In this document: piece after piece, positions 1 through 9,325 of the stretch | How the letters are laid out: every line of letters starts with the position of its first letter | Numbering within the stretch: position 1 is the stretch's first letter | Source of the DNA: Shewanella sp. OMA3-2 | GTDB taxonomy: Bacteria > Pseudomonadota > Gammaproteobacteria > Enterobacterales > Shewanellaceae | DNA length: 64,000 nt | Assembly: GCF_021513195.1 (NCBI RefSeq) | Contig: NZ_CP090974.1 | Coordinates: forward strand, 1,004,001 to 1,068,000 | Reading direction: 5' to 3' | The notes under the pieces: model-generated | What the model saw: only the letters and a program-made list of their open reading frames with translations | Databases searched by the model: none | Told to the model about the DNA's origin: nothing | Translations under genes and position numbers: made by a program

Positions 1-1292
1 TAGGGCAAAAAAACCTAACACTGGGAATTATTTCTTTTTTGACCAGTATGTTATGGATCTCAGGCTGTAACAGTAATGATAATAATGACACCAACTCAGC
101 AAATATAGATCAAATTAATCTAGATAAAAGTGTCAGTGCACAAGTGGGTCTTAGACCACTATTTTTAGTGGATCAAATGCAAGACAGTGAGTTAAAAACT
201 CAATTGGCACAATGCGAGTCAGGGCCTTTTTATCGCACTGATTTTTCCATTGGGCATCGCGGCGCGTCAATGCAGTTTCCTGAGCACACTAAAGAAGCGT
301 ATCAGGCGGCAATTAGCTCAGGTGCCGGCATTGTTGAGTGTGATGTCACTTTTACCGCTGACAAAGCCCTTGTGTGCCGCCACTCGCAATGTGACTTAGC
401 TACCACCACCAATATTTTGGCTATTCCCGCGCTTGCCAATAAATGTTCAGTGCCGTTTTCTCCAGCCGATGCTGCCAATGGTGTTAGCGCGACAGCAACT
501 TGTTGCACAAGCGATATTAGCTTGGCTGAATTTAAAACCTTAAAAGGCAAAATGGACGGCTTTAATCCTAAAGCGACCACGGTTGCAGAATTTATGGATG
601 GCACCCCAAATTGGCGCACTGACTTATATGCAGTTAATGGCACGCTAATGACTCACGCTGAAAGCATTGAATTGTTTAAAGCAGCTGGGGTGAAGATGAC
701 GCCAGAGCTTAAATCGGCCAGTGTGAGCATGCCCTATGATGGCTTTACTCAACAAGATTATGCCCAAAAAATGCTAGATGAATATGTCGCCGCAGGGGTT
801 GATGCTTCGCAGGTGTTCCCGCAATCATTTAATTTAGATGACGTTAAATACTGGATAGCCAATGCTCCAGAATTTGCCGAACAAGCCGTGTATTTGGATG
901 ATCGCAATGATTTTATCAGTGGTTTTGATCCACAAAATAGCGCGACCTGGTCACCGAGTATGGATACCTTAGCAGCAGATGGGATAAAAATTATCGCACC
1001 GCCATTATGGATGTTAGTCACTTTAGATAATAACAAGGCGATTATTCCTTCTGAATACGCCAAAGCGGCAAAAGCCGCTGGATTGAAAATTATTGCCTGG
1101 TCACTTGAGCGTTCAGGCCAACTCAGTCAAGGTGGTGGCGGTTGGTATTATCAAAGTATTGCCGATGCCATTGATAATGAAGGCGACACCTTTGAACTAC
1201 TAGATGTGTTAGCAAAAGATGTTGGGGTAATAGGCGTATTTTCAGACTGGCCAGCCACCGTGACTTACTATGCTAACTGTATCGATAAGTAA
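1..1292 (+). CDS. Glycerophosphodiester phosphodiesterase lipoprotein (5' end outside window)
   Basis: Hydrolyses glycerophosphodiesters to an alcohol plus glycerol-3-phosphate, probably in the periplasm. The GDPD signature is seen early: HRGA, a PEHT version of the usual PENT, then ECDV and a later RHSQCD, which supply the catalytic His, the metal-binding acidic residues and the second His. The reading frame stays open to base 1, and the bases upstream of the first possible in-window start (TTG at 39) encode a hydrophobic stretch ending in ISGC, a lipobox. The true start is therefore upstream of the window and the product is a membrane-anchored lipoprotein. A terminator follows. Family assignment is good; the substrate is not known. 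Confidence 0.85.
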   Translation, partial: GQKNLTLGIISFLTSMLWISGCNSNDNNDTNSANIDQINLDKSVSAQVGLRPLFLVDQMQDSELKTQLAQCESGPFYRTDFSIGHRGASMQFPEHTKEAYQAAISSGAGIVECDVTFTADKALVCRHSQCDLATTTNILAIPALANKCSVPFSPADAANGVSATATCCTSDISLAEFKTLKGKMDGFNPKATTVAEFMDGTPNWRTDLYAVNGTLMTHAESIELFKAAGVKMTPELKSASVSMPYDGFTQQDYAQKMLDEYVAAGVDASQVFPQSFNLDDVKYWIANAPEFAEQAVYLDDRNDFISGFDPQNSATWSPSMDTLAADGIKIIAPPLWMLVTLDNNKAIIPSEYAKAAKAAGLKIIAWSLERSGQLSQGGGGWYYQSIADAIDNEGDTFELLDVLAKDVGVIGVFSDWPATVTYYANCIDK

Positions 1293-1426
1293 GCTATAGC
1301 TAGTCTTGTCGGCTCAGTCACGTGGCCAGTTTATCGAGTTAATTATGCGTACCTGAGTATGTAATTGATTGGTATGTAAGATATTGGTAGTTGGTAAATA
1401 GTCGATTGGCTGATTTAACATAGCTA

Positions 1427-1453
1427 AAAGCGGGATAATCATCCCGCTTTTTT
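1427..1453. terminator. Rho-independent terminator after the GDPD gene
   Basis: The stem AAGCGGGAT / ATCCCGCTT closes an AATC loop and is followed by a T run. Its A-rich left flank lets it work in both directions between the convergent GDPD and phosphatase-like genes. Confidence 0.8.
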
Positions 1454-1542
1454 ATGGCTATTTGTTAGCTTTTGTAGGCAAAACTGCCACTTTAAGTATT
1501 GCCCCTCTCAATTGGCATCAGGGAGCAAAGCACTAAGCGGGC

Positions 1543-2100
1543 TTATTTATATTTTTGTTTTACGGTTTCAATCAAAGCTTGCCACTGCGGATACTCTTCG
1601 AAACTTTTTTGTAAGTCTCCCCATGGCGATAAAGTGTCATTAATGTCCACCTGTTTACCTTGCTGCGTGGCTAGATAAAGGTAATAAAACGCCGAGGCGC
1701 GATAGTTTGCCGCGCAGTGGACAACCACAGGTTGGTTATTATTGGCTTTCATTAATGCAAAAAATTGCTCAACGTTTTCAAGTGTCGGTTGTTGCCAGTC
1801 AACGTTGATGTTGTGGTATTGCATGCCAAGGTCGGTAACAATTTTCTGCTCATTTTTAAGCGCATTGGGATTGTCGTTGGGAATTAAGTTAATTACATTT
1901 TTAACCCCAGCTTGTTGTAATAATAAAAATTGTTCTGCCGTAGGTAAACCTGCGGTAATAACTTGATTTTGATTAAATTTAACCGCTTTTATTTCAGTTA
2001 GCTTGCTGGTGTTTAATTGATCTGCCGCCATGCTATTTCCGCCCGCCAGAAGTAGTAGGATGACTAAGTGGGTCATCATAATGATTTTTAAGTATTTCAT
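1543..2100 (-). CDS. Periplasmic tyrosine/dual-specificity phosphatase-like protein
   Basis: The 185-residue product starts with a signal peptide (MKYLK, a hydrophobic run, then SMAA) and is probably periplasmic. The core resembles the cysteine phosphatase fold linked to beta-lactamase-hydrolase-like proteins: an ITAGLPTAEQ segment near residue 50, VINLI near 70, and a phosphate-loop motif HCAANYRAS near 129. That loop has four residues between Cys and Arg, not the five of the classic CX5R motif, a form I recall from related uncharacterised proteins. The gene stands alone and converges on the GDPD gene. Activity is inferred; it could be a non-catalytic phosphate binder or a sulfurtransferase-like protein. 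Confidence 0.65.
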   Translation of the reverse strand: MKYLKIIMMTHLVILLLLAGGNSMAADQLNTSKLTEIKAVKFNQNQVITAGLPTAEQFLLLQQAGVKNVINLIPNDNPNALKNEQKIVTDLGMQYHNINVDWQQPTLENVEQFFALMKANNNQPVVVHCAANYRASAFYYLYLATQQGKQVDINDTLSPWGDLQKSFEEYPQWQALIETVKQKYK

Positions 2101-2150
2101 TTTTATCCTTGCTGCTGATCATTTCCATTGGTGCAAATTAGCTGGGCTCA

Positions 2151-2169
2151 AGTTCACGTCTAGTGAACT
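2151..2169. repeat. Perfect inverted repeat between divergent genes
   Basis: AGTTCAC and GTGAACT flank a five-base spacer (GTCTA) in the divergent intergenic region. It has no T run, so it could be an operator rather than a terminator. The regulator is unknown. Confidence 0.35.
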
Positions 2170-2386
2170 GGGCTTAACTTAATTGAACTGAACTGAATTT
2201 AGCAAAGCAGCGCTATTATTCATACTGGTTTTAATCGTAGGTTTACTTACCTATGTCGTTAATCTGAGAACAAATTCTGCCAGTTGTTGGATATGTCATT
2301 AGCTGTTAGCATCATTCCCATGATAATAAACAAGTAGTTAAATTTTTAATCTGCATGATAAATATAACTCAAGGAGTGAGTGTTTC

Positions 2387-3568
2387 GTGATAATTGCAAC
2401 CCATGAAGAAAAAGCTAAGTGGCCAATACTCATCATAGTCGGCCTCAATTTGATTTTTACCCTAGTAGATAATCCCAGCAACGTTTTTGGTATTGTGCCA
2501 AACATACTTATTATTGCTATCGCTTTTGGCTATCAACATAGGTTGATATTCAATAAGGCCGACGGGGTGGTTGAATACTTTCACGGTATCAAATTATTCA
2601 ATAGAGGTATTTTTAAGCTTAAAAACGAGTCGATGGATTTTCATTTTGTTGACAAGGTAAAGCTACAAACTATTTTTGGTCGTCACTGTATTGAGGTTTT
2701 GTCTAAAACGCCGCAAAGCGGAGCTAGTCGATTTCAAGTCAAACTGGGCACTAAAAAGAGTAAAGTAGTTGAAAAAGAACGCCATATCAAAACTGAACTG
2801 GTTAAATTAGGCCTTAACAGTGCTGGTGGTTTTAATGGTGTTGATGAACAAGTGGTACCTGAAAATGGAAAGATGCCGCTGGACGAAAATTCAGTAGCAA
2901 CATTCAAGCAGCCGTTATCGGCCGCGTTTAGTAAAATAAGCTCTCAAAAGTCGAGTTTTAAAATTGCTAAATGGCTATTACCTTTACCCGTTAATTTTTA
3001 TCATAAACAGCGAGCGCCGCTATATTTCGCGGTATTTATTGGCGTAGCCATTGGTGTTTCTACCCAGCAATGGTCAGCAGTGGGTGTGTGCATTATTGTT
3101 GGGATAGTAGTTTCGCTTATTTCACATATGATTTTAGCTAATCAGTATTATCATGTCCTGGCACAAACCTGTTACGACATTGAAATAACCGCTAAGCAAA
3201 TTTTTATTCCGGCGTTATTTTTTGATAATCGCCAACCCCGCACGCTACTTTTAGAGCAACTAGATCAAATTGATGTGCAATGGAATTGGTTGCATGTTGG
3301 CCATTCTAATGGGCGCTCGCGCGCCCCTAAACCTTACATTTTCGATCTCAACTTTAGCTTACATAATGGCGAGAGGCTGACGATTCCAGGACGGGTATTC
3401 GACAGTAATGCCTTTGTGTGTCAGCTAGAGTTTTTTGATTATAAGACCCATATTAATCAGGTCGATACCATACCGCTAAACTGGCGTAAGTATATCTGGA
3501 TCCCATTAATCATTTTGGGCGTCGTCGCACTGAGTTTTTCACTGTATGCCCTGTGGAACCTCTATTAA
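2387..3568 (+). CDS. Hypothetical multi-pass membrane protein
   Basis: Not recognised as a named family. The GTG start at 2387 is supported by AAGGAG at 2371-2376, ten bases upstream. The 393-residue protein has two N-terminal membrane helices (about residues 13-50), a soluble stretch of about 150 residues, two adjacent helices near 210-250, a second soluble segment and a C-terminal helix. The two soluble parts both hold short beta-like segments rich in hydrophobic/basic alternation, so a duplicated PH-like layout is possible, but this is a guess. It stands alone, with a phosphatase-like gene divergent upstream and a DsbA-family gene convergent downstream. Confidence 0.6.
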   Translation: MIIATHEEKAKWPILIIVGLNLIFTLVDNPSNVFGIVPNILIIAIAFGYQHRLIFNKADGVVEYFHGIKLFNRGIFKLKNESMDFHFVDKVKLQTIFGRHCIEVLSKTPQSGASRFQVKLGTKKSKVVEKERHIKTELVKLGLNSAGGFNGVDEQVVPENGKMPLDENSVATFKQPLSAAFSKISSQKSSFKIAKWLLPLPVNFYHKQRAPLYFAVFIGVAIGVSTQQWSAVGVCIIVGIVVSLISHMILANQYYHVLAQTCYDIEITAKQIFIPALFFDNRQPRTLLLEQLDQIDVQWNWLHVGHSNGRSRAPKPYIFDLNFSLHNGERLTIPGRVFDSNAFVCQLEFFDYKTHINQVDTIPLNWRKYIWIPLIILGVVALSFSLYALWNLY

Positions 3569-3662
3569 CGTTATCACTAACATTAGGCGACCAGCATTGG
3601 TTTTAATAAAGCCACCGTGCTAATAGGCCAATATATTGATATCGGTATTATCAGATTACGTG

Positions 3663-4289
3663 CTAGCTCTGAATAAGACACTTAATCTGTTCTAAGCTGG
3701 TTTCATAATGCTGGTAATCTAGTTTGATTGGGTAAAACTGCTGATTATGCAGTAACACTAATGACGGAAATCCTTGAATAGGCAGTTGCCTTGCTTGAGT
3801 GATTTCAGCGATTAATTGTTGCTCCACTTCCTCGCTTTGCACCTGTTGCTCAAAATGGTTTTTATCCATACCTATGCTGATAGCCAGTTCAGATAACACT
3901 GCAATATCAGATGGATTTCTGGCTTGTAAATAATAGGCTTGTTGAATGGCATTAATCATTTGCGATTCTAAGCCCGATGCTCTTGCCACCAAAGCCGCAC
4001 GGCAACTTGGGTAAGTTGAGCGTCTTGGCTGGCACTGTGTCCAAAAGTCATGGTTAAACTCTGTACCAAGTTGCTGGTGAATGTTATGCCATGTCTGCTG
4101 TAAAAATTGTTGCATGTCCAAAGGCATAGGGGCGTTACTGTCGGGCGCCAATCCACCCACTTTTAATGCAATAGCTAACTTATCGGTTAAATGTGCTAAC
4201 TGGTTTTGCAGTTTTGTCCACGTTGGTTGATAACCCCAGCACCAACTGCACATTGGGTCGTAAACATAATATAGAATCGCTTTATTCAT
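3663..4289 (-). CDS. DsbA-family thioredoxin-fold protein (FrnE-like)
   Basis: A cytoplasmic thiol-disulfide protein of the DsbA / 2-hydroxychromene-2-carboxylate isomerase superfamily. The N-terminus MNKAILYYVYDP is the first strand, followed by the redox motif CSWC and a tryptophan-rich helix. The cis-proline loop is GFPSLVLL near residue 180. There is no signal peptide, which fits the cytoplasmic FrnE-like branch, not periplasmic DsbA. A start six codons upstream (4307) is possible; I chose 4289 because the fold begins there. Neither start has a strong ribosome site. Substrates are unknown. Confidence 0.75.
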   Translation of the reverse strand: MNKAILYYVYDPMCSWCWGYQPTWTKLQNQLAHLTDKLAIALKVGGLAPDSNAPMPLDMQQFLQQTWHNIHQQLGTEFNHDFWTQCQPRRSTYPSCRAALVARASGLESQMINAIQQAYYLQARNPSDIAVLSELAISIGMDKNHFEQQVQSEEVEQQLIAEITQARQLPIQGFPSLVLLHNQQFYPIKLDYQHYETSLEQIKCLIQS

Positions 4290-4483
4290 GGTTATTTTAC
4301 TAATCATCTAACACTTAACAACATAATGGCATATTTTACGTGTCTTTTAAGGATTGTTTAAAATAGTGCGGGCAGGTGGTAAAAAAGTAACTATTTTTCA
4401 AAGAACTAAATAAACAACGTAAAACTTGAGAAGCCCTTAACACTCGTTATAATAATGATCCTGATCACAGAAAGGAGAGACGT

Positions 4484-4867
4484 ATGTTCGTAATGGGCTT
4501 GTCCAATGATGTCACTGATTCAACTGACGCAACCATTCAAAAAGGCGCTTTTCGTGCCGAAGGTACGTTATGGATTGAGGAAGAGTATTTGCATTTTGAA
4601 CCTTTCAATCAAGACTTAGCTTACGGCCCTTATGCAATAGAGTTAGATAATATTAAGTCGGTAACGGCTTGTTGGAGCCGTGGTACAGGGGTTATTCCTG
4701 TTGATGCTGATTCTATTCAGGTTATTACGCTCGATAGTCAAAAGTTTCGCTTTATTTTGGATTCACCTAAAGAGTGGGCGGAAAAGATTTTGTCTTTGCT
4801 AACGCCTAAATTATCACTTAAATCATCACCTAAACCTTCGTCTAAATCATCAGCGAAAAATGCTTAA
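4484..4867 (+). CDS. Hypothetical protein with PH/GRAM-like character
   Basis: Unrecognised 127-residue cytoplasmic protein. The start has a strong AAAGGAG site. Residues 20-105 read as a small beta-rich domain (GTLWIEEEYLHFEPF, then ELDNIKSV and FRFIL) ending in a helix around EWAEKILSLL, the pattern of PH/GRAM-like domains; this is a structural impression only. The C-terminus is a low-complexity tail of repeated Ser-Lys-Pro units. The gene overlaps the downstream acetyltransferase by eight bases, so the two are probably translated together. Confidence 0.6.
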   Translation: MFVMGLSNDVTDSTDATIQKGAFRAEGTLWIEEEYLHFEPFNQDLAYGPYAIELDNIKSVTACWSRGTGVIPVDADSIQVITLDSQKFRFILDSPKEWAEKILSLLTPKLSLKSSPKPSSKSSAKNA

Positions 4868-5369
4868 TATGGGCAGTGAACCATTACGTTTAGCGCCAAT
4901 AACTGAGGCAGATTTACCGACCTTGTTTGCGTTTGAAAGTGATCCTGTAGCCAGCCAAATGGCGGACTTTCCTTCCCGTGATGAAGTGGTTTTTTATCAG
5001 CATTGGCAACAAAATGTCATTGGTGTGCCTGAGGCGATAGCGCAAGGTATTTGGTTACAAGATAAGCTTATTGGCAGTATGCTAAGTTGGTACGACCCTA
5101 AAGATAGACTAATTGAAAATAGCCGATTAATTGGTTACTGGATTGGCCGTGAATATTGGGGGCAAGGCATCGCGACACAAGCTTTAGCACTGTTTCTACC
5201 TTTATTGCCCAAAGAGCCGTTATTTGCCTATGTAGCAGCGCATAATATCGGCTCATTAAAAGTGATTAAGCGCTATGGATTTATCCCCGCGGCATTAACG
5301 GCTGAGCAAGCAGCAAGCTTACCTGAGGGATTAGGCTTGTATAAACAGTCGATTAATAAAAGTGCTTAG
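4860..5369 (+). CDS. GNAT-family N-acetyltransferase (RimJ/RimL type)
   Basis: Transfers an acetyl group from acetyl-CoA to an amine; the substrate is unknown. The 169-residue sequence opens with PLRLAPITEADLPTLF, typical of RimJ/RimL-like enzymes. It has IGYWIGREYWGQGIATQAL, which holds the acetyl-CoA pyrophosphate loop (Q-G-I-A-T-Q-A), and HNIGSLKVIKRYGF near the end, the conserved Asn-x-x-S helix. The start overlaps the preceding gene by eight bases; an in-frame ATG at 4869 is an alternative. No strong ribosome site is visible at either, which fits coupling to the upstream gene. Confidence 0.85.
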   Translation: MLNMGSEPLRLAPITEADLPTLFAFESDPVASQMADFPSRDEVVFYQHWQQNVIGVPEAIAQGIWLQDKLIGSMLSWYDPKDRLIENSRLIGYWIGREYWGQGIATQALALFLPLLPKEPLFAYVAAHNIGSLKVIKRYGFIPAALTAEQAASLPEGLGLYKQSINKSA

Positions 5370-5470
5370 TGACAGTGGTGGCAAGCGCATTTTTATCGGC
5401 GAATAGCGAAAGAGCATTTATGATTTAACCTGCCAATGCTAAAATCTTGCCTTCATTTTGGGAGAACCAC

Positions 5471-6778
5471 ATGTCTTTTAGCGCACTTTCATTACATCCG
5501 CAGTTATTGTCACGTTTAAGCGCGCTTAAATTTACCCAACCAACGGCGATTCAAGCCGAAACCATACCGGTTATTTTAGCGGGTAAAGATGTGATGGCGG
5601 GCGCCCAAACTGGCACAGGAAAAACCGCTGCGTTTTGTCTGCCGATTCTGCATCAATTATTGACTCTGCAAGATAGCCAAATCGCTCAAATTAATGACAA
5701 CCAAGCTAATGCACAGTTAACCGCTACAAGCTCAGCTAACGTAAGCCTAGTTAATACAAGCCAAGCACGAAAGGTGAAGGCATTAGTGTTAACTCCAACC
5801 CGCGAATTAGCTCAGCAAGTGCATCATAATTTAACGCAGTTAATGGCTGATACCGACATTAAAGCCGCATTACTTTACGGTGGTGTTAGCACTCAAGCTC
5901 AAATGAGTGAATTAGCCGCAGGAGTTGATATTATTGTTGCCACCCCAGGGCGTTTATTAGACTTATTGCGTCGACGGGCAACCAGCTTATCTGCGGTTGA
6001 TTACTTTGTCATTGATGAAGCCGACCGCATGTTAGATATGGGCTTTAGAGATGAAATCATCGAAGTATTAAAGCGCTTACCTAAACAGCGCCAAACCTTA
6101 TTGTTTTCTGCCACCTTAGACGACCGTATTTTTTCATTTAGTAAGCGGTTACTGACCCAGGCCAAAGTGATTGAAACCCATGGCCGCAATCAAACCGCAG
6201 TAACAGTTACCGAGCGAGTTTATAATGTTGATGCAGATAAAAAGTGCGATTTACTTTGCAAACTCATTGCCGTTGAAGCATGGCAACAAGTATTAATTTT
6301 TAGCCGTACCAAGCAAGATGCCGATGCGTTGGTGAAACAAATGAGTCAACGCGGGGCAAAAGTGGCAGCTTTACATGCGGACTTATCGCAATTAGTACGT
6401 GAGCAAGTACTTACTGACTTTAAGGGCGGCCAATTAACGGCTTTAGTCGCTACTGATGTCGCGGCGCGTGGAATTGATATTAGTCAGTTGGATTACGTAG
6501 TGAATATGGAGCTGCCGTTTAAACTTGAAGACTATGTACATCGCATTGGCCGCACAGGCCGAACAGGGCAAGCTGGCCATGCCATTACTTTATTCAGTGT
6601 CGACGATGAACCGTTGTTAATAAAGCTAGAAGCGTATTTAGATAAACGTTTACCGCAGCAATGGTACCCAGGCTTCGAGCCCGACTTAACCCAGGTTGCG
6701 CCAGTAACACGTAAAACTAAGAAGGGCTCGTTAAAGCAACAGGCTAGGCAAAAAGCATTGGCGCAATCAAAGCGTTAA
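5471..6778 (+). CDS. DEAD-box ATP-dependent RNA helicase (RhlE-type)
   Basis: ATP-driven RNA unwinding in ribosome assembly or RNA decay. All helicase motifs are present: the Q motif near FTQPTAIQ, motif I AQTGTGKT, motif Ia PTRELA, TPGR, DEAD, SAT, then ATDVAARGID and HRIGRTGR in the second RecA domain. The C-terminal tail is short and basic. The ATG at 5471 has GGGAG six bases upstream and begins MSFSAL, the usual start for RhlE relatives; the upstream in-frame TTG (5447) was rejected. An insertion of about 30 residues rich in Asn/Gln/Ala/Thr sits between motif I and motif Ia. Confidence 0.9.
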   Translation: MSFSALSLHPQLLSRLSALKFTQPTAIQAETIPVILAGKDVMAGAQTGTGKTAAFCLPILHQLLTLQDSQIAQINDNQANAQLTATSSANVSLVNTSQARKVKALVLTPTRELAQQVHHNLTQLMADTDIKAALLYGGVSTQAQMSELAAGVDIIVATPGRLLDLLRRRATSLSAVDYFVIDEADRMLDMGFRDEIIEVLKRLPKQRQTLLFSATLDDRIFSFSKRLLTQAKVIETHGRNQTAVTVTERVYNVDADKKCDLLCKLIAVEAWQQVLIFSRTKQDADALVKQMSQRGAKVAALHADLSQLVREQVLTDFKGGQLTALVATDVAARGIDISQLDYVVNMELPFKLEDYVHRIGRTGRTGQAGHAITLFSVDDEPLLIKLEAYLDKRLPQQWYPGFEPDLTQVAPVTRKTKKGSLKQQARQKALAQSKR

Positions 6779-7041
6779 GTTGATATTTCAAAATTCTGTG
6801 GGAGTGAATGGGATCACTGGATCATAACCGCCAGCTTGAGCTGGAGGGTTAAAAGTGGCGGGGAGATCATGCATTCTTTAGCCAGTGCGATGATTGCAGG
6901 TTGTATTATTTTACGAATAGCAGCTAAACGTTATTTCGCTTATGTTGCCGCACTAAATAGGCTATCTTGTATTATAAAGTATGCAAAAATACCAAGATGT
7001 TGATTATCTGCTGCGAGTAAATCGTTCCAAGGAGTTGTTCT

Positions 7042-8256
7042 ATGCTGATTGAACATGACATTGCTGATGTATGTGTTGGAATGTATGTGGTTGAAATCAC
7101 CGAATCTAAAGGTAAGTTTTCATTATCAAAGCCTGGGGTGCTTAAAAGTCAGCGTGTTATCGATGCATTAAAACAAAAGTCTGTTACTAAGCTTTTGATT
7201 GATACAAGTAAAACAGAGAAAATCCCAGCGGAAGTGATAAAAAGCGAACCTATTCCTGACATACAGCCGCTACAACAAACGCCTAAACTCGCCACCATTG
7301 AGAAAAATTTTTTTAATCATGAATTAACCAAAGCTCGTCAAGTTTTTGATTAGTCTAAAAATATCCAAAAAAAGTTATTTCATAATGCACAACATGGTTT
7401 GCCGTTAGACATGGGGCCTGTGCAAAAAATTACTACTGAATCGACAGATTTAATTTTCAATAACCCAAATGCATTATCGTGTGTAATTAATATTCGTAAT
7501 AAAGACGAATATTTACTAGAACACTCTGTGTCGGTATCAGTTTTGATGACTATGTTTGCCGTATATAAAAAAATCGATAAAGACATTGTTAACCAACTCG
7601 CTATCGGAGCATTTTTACACGATGTTGGTAAAATCATGATCCCCGATCGCATTCTGAATAAGCCAAATAGATTAACTGATGAAGAGTTTCATATTATGAA
7701 AACTCATGCCAGTTATTCAATTGACATCATGAAAAATACTCCAGGTATCAGTACACTCAGTTTAGAGGTGGCCAGTTTACACCATGAAAAACTCAATGGA
7801 TTAGGTTACCCATTTGGCGTATCAGCAGACAAGATTAGCCTTTACGGAAGAATGATCAGCATTTGCGATATTTTTGATGCACTTACTTCGCACCGTTGCT
7901 ACAAACAAGGGTACGCCCAAGTAAAGGCCTTCAGTATTTTACGGGTATTAGCTGAAAACAATGAATTAGATAAAGACTTAGTTGATCAATTTATTCGTTG
8001 TATGGGAGTTTACCCTGTGGGTTCTGTGGTGCAACTCGCATCAAATAGGCTGGCTATTGTTGAAGGCCATAATCCTAAAGACCCTATTCGTCCACTTGTT
8101 AGGCCATTTTACCATTTAAAACCAGATCACTTTGAAGTAGGACAAAAAATTGACTTGGCCACAGTCACTGATGAGCTAATCGTTAAATGCGTTCGTGCAG
8201 ATGATTTTAATTTGAATATGGAACAAATTATTGAGTATTTAGCTCATGAAGGCTAG
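7042..8256 (+). pseudogene. HD-GYP cyclic-di-GMP phosphodiesterase gene interrupted by one in-frame TAG
   Basis: Residues 1-103 form the DUF3391 domain usually found before HD-GYP. The frame then meets TAG at 7351-7353 and continues, in the same frame and with no other stop, into a full HD-GYP domain: HDVGK at about 193-197 and HHE...GLGYP at about 247-257 (LNG where LDG is more usual). No length change is needed; a one-base change of CAG or GAG to TAG explains it, giving a 404-codon frame. The start has AAGGAG seven bases upstream. Intact homologs degrade cyclic-di-GMP. Here the product is either lost, made by readthrough, or restarted internally (TTG at 7399). Confidence 0.85.
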
Positions 8257-8358
8257 CTTGCAAACCAAGTTCATTTATTGTTTGGTAATGAGAATGAGTT
8301 ATCCCGCCAGCCATATTTTATCCCGAGCAGTCTATTGAGTTTAGTGTGGGTAAACCGT

Positions 8359-8392
8359 AAAAAAGCCAGTGACTTTGTCACTGGCTTTTTTA
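8359..8392. terminator. Bidirectional rho-independent terminator
   Basis: AAAAAGCCAGTGA and TCACTGGCTTTTTT pair across a CTTTG loop between the convergent HD-GYP gene and the Lys/His-rich protein gene. Confidence 0.9.
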
Positions 8393-8420
8393 TATAAAGT
8401 GCCTTGCTGCTAACTAAAGC

Positions 8421-8828
8421 TTAATCCTTGTGGCCTTTATGCTCTTTATCTTTTTTGTGTTTCTTATTGTGTTTCTTGTCATGTTTGTCATGTTTATCAT
8501 GGTAATAAGGGACGTATTCGTTGTTGTACCAGTTGTCCTGAACAAATAGTACTCGCTCACCACAGGCATTGTAGCGGTGACAATGTTTATCCCATTTTTT
8601 GGCGTGTTTATCGGGTACCCGTAAATAAACAACTGGGCGGGAGATAATGACTGATTCAATCATCATAGGCTCGGCGTAGATAAGTTGTGGCGGTGACACA
8701 TTGCCAAGATCTATCCGGCCATAGAATCCAGGTTGACCTATATTAATGGAAACCCCAACATCTGCGGCGACAGCCTCGAAGCCGAAACTCGTGGTCACTA
8801 ACACGGTAGCGAAAAGTAAACGCATCAT
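8421..8828 (-). CDS. Exported protein with Lys/His/Asp-rich tail
   Basis: A 135-residue protein of unknown function. The N-terminus is a signal peptide (MMRLLF..., ending VAA). The mature part holds GQPGFYGRIDL, PPQLIY and a segment with two cysteines (KHCHRYNACGE), a pattern I associate with small periplasmic proteins of Pseudomonas and Shewanella. The last 30 residues are a repetitive tail of His, Asp and Lys. The tail could bind metal or polyanions; that is inference. An AAGGA site lies about nine bases upstream of the double ATG. Not in an operon. Confidence 0.7.
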   Translation of the reverse strand: MMRLLFATVLVTTSFGFEAVAADVGVSINIGQPGFYGRIDLGNVSPPQLIYAEPMMIESVIISRPVVYLRVPDKHAKKWDKHCHRYNACGERVLFVQDNWYNNEYVPYYHDKHDKHDKKHNKKHKKDKEHKGHKD

Positions 8829-9298
8829 AATGAAAATCCTTTGGAATCGAGAATTGGCCTAGATGAAGCCTGTTAATAGAATCCAGCAAAGCTAGGTTCA
8901 GTACTTCAAATAGGGAAAGATGACATTCTAACTGTGGTGCCTAGGGCCTGTCGATTTTCGCTGCAAAAACAACTTTGAAAGATCAACAGATCTAGTATGT
9001 AGACTATATTTTGTTAATTAGTTCAGTGGATAAATGTGGCTTAAGGGCTATACCACTGCAGGATAACCTAGAATGCATCTATCGGTAGAGACTTACAAGA
9101 CTATCTGATAAAAATATTTTCTCTATGATTGCGTTTTGCCAACTTTGGTTACGGATTCTGGGTAACGACCTAATTTATAAAGAATCTTAAATCCGTTATG
9201 TTAGTTTATGATAAAAATGGGTTTAATTTTTACTGTTGAGTGTCGATGTTTTTTTAAGACAGTTGTCATTTCGGAGTTGATATACTGACCTGGTCAAC
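8829..9298. other. Intergenic stretch without a supportable gene
   Basis: About 470 bases with stops in all frames and no recognisable RNA. It contains the promoter region of the Lys/His-rich protein gene at its left. The right end probably was the upstream region of the lipoprotein gene now cut off by the insertion sequence. Nothing else can be supported. Confidence 0.5.
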
Positions 9299-9325
9299 TG
9301 AATTCGGTCACCCTAGTTAAGTTCG

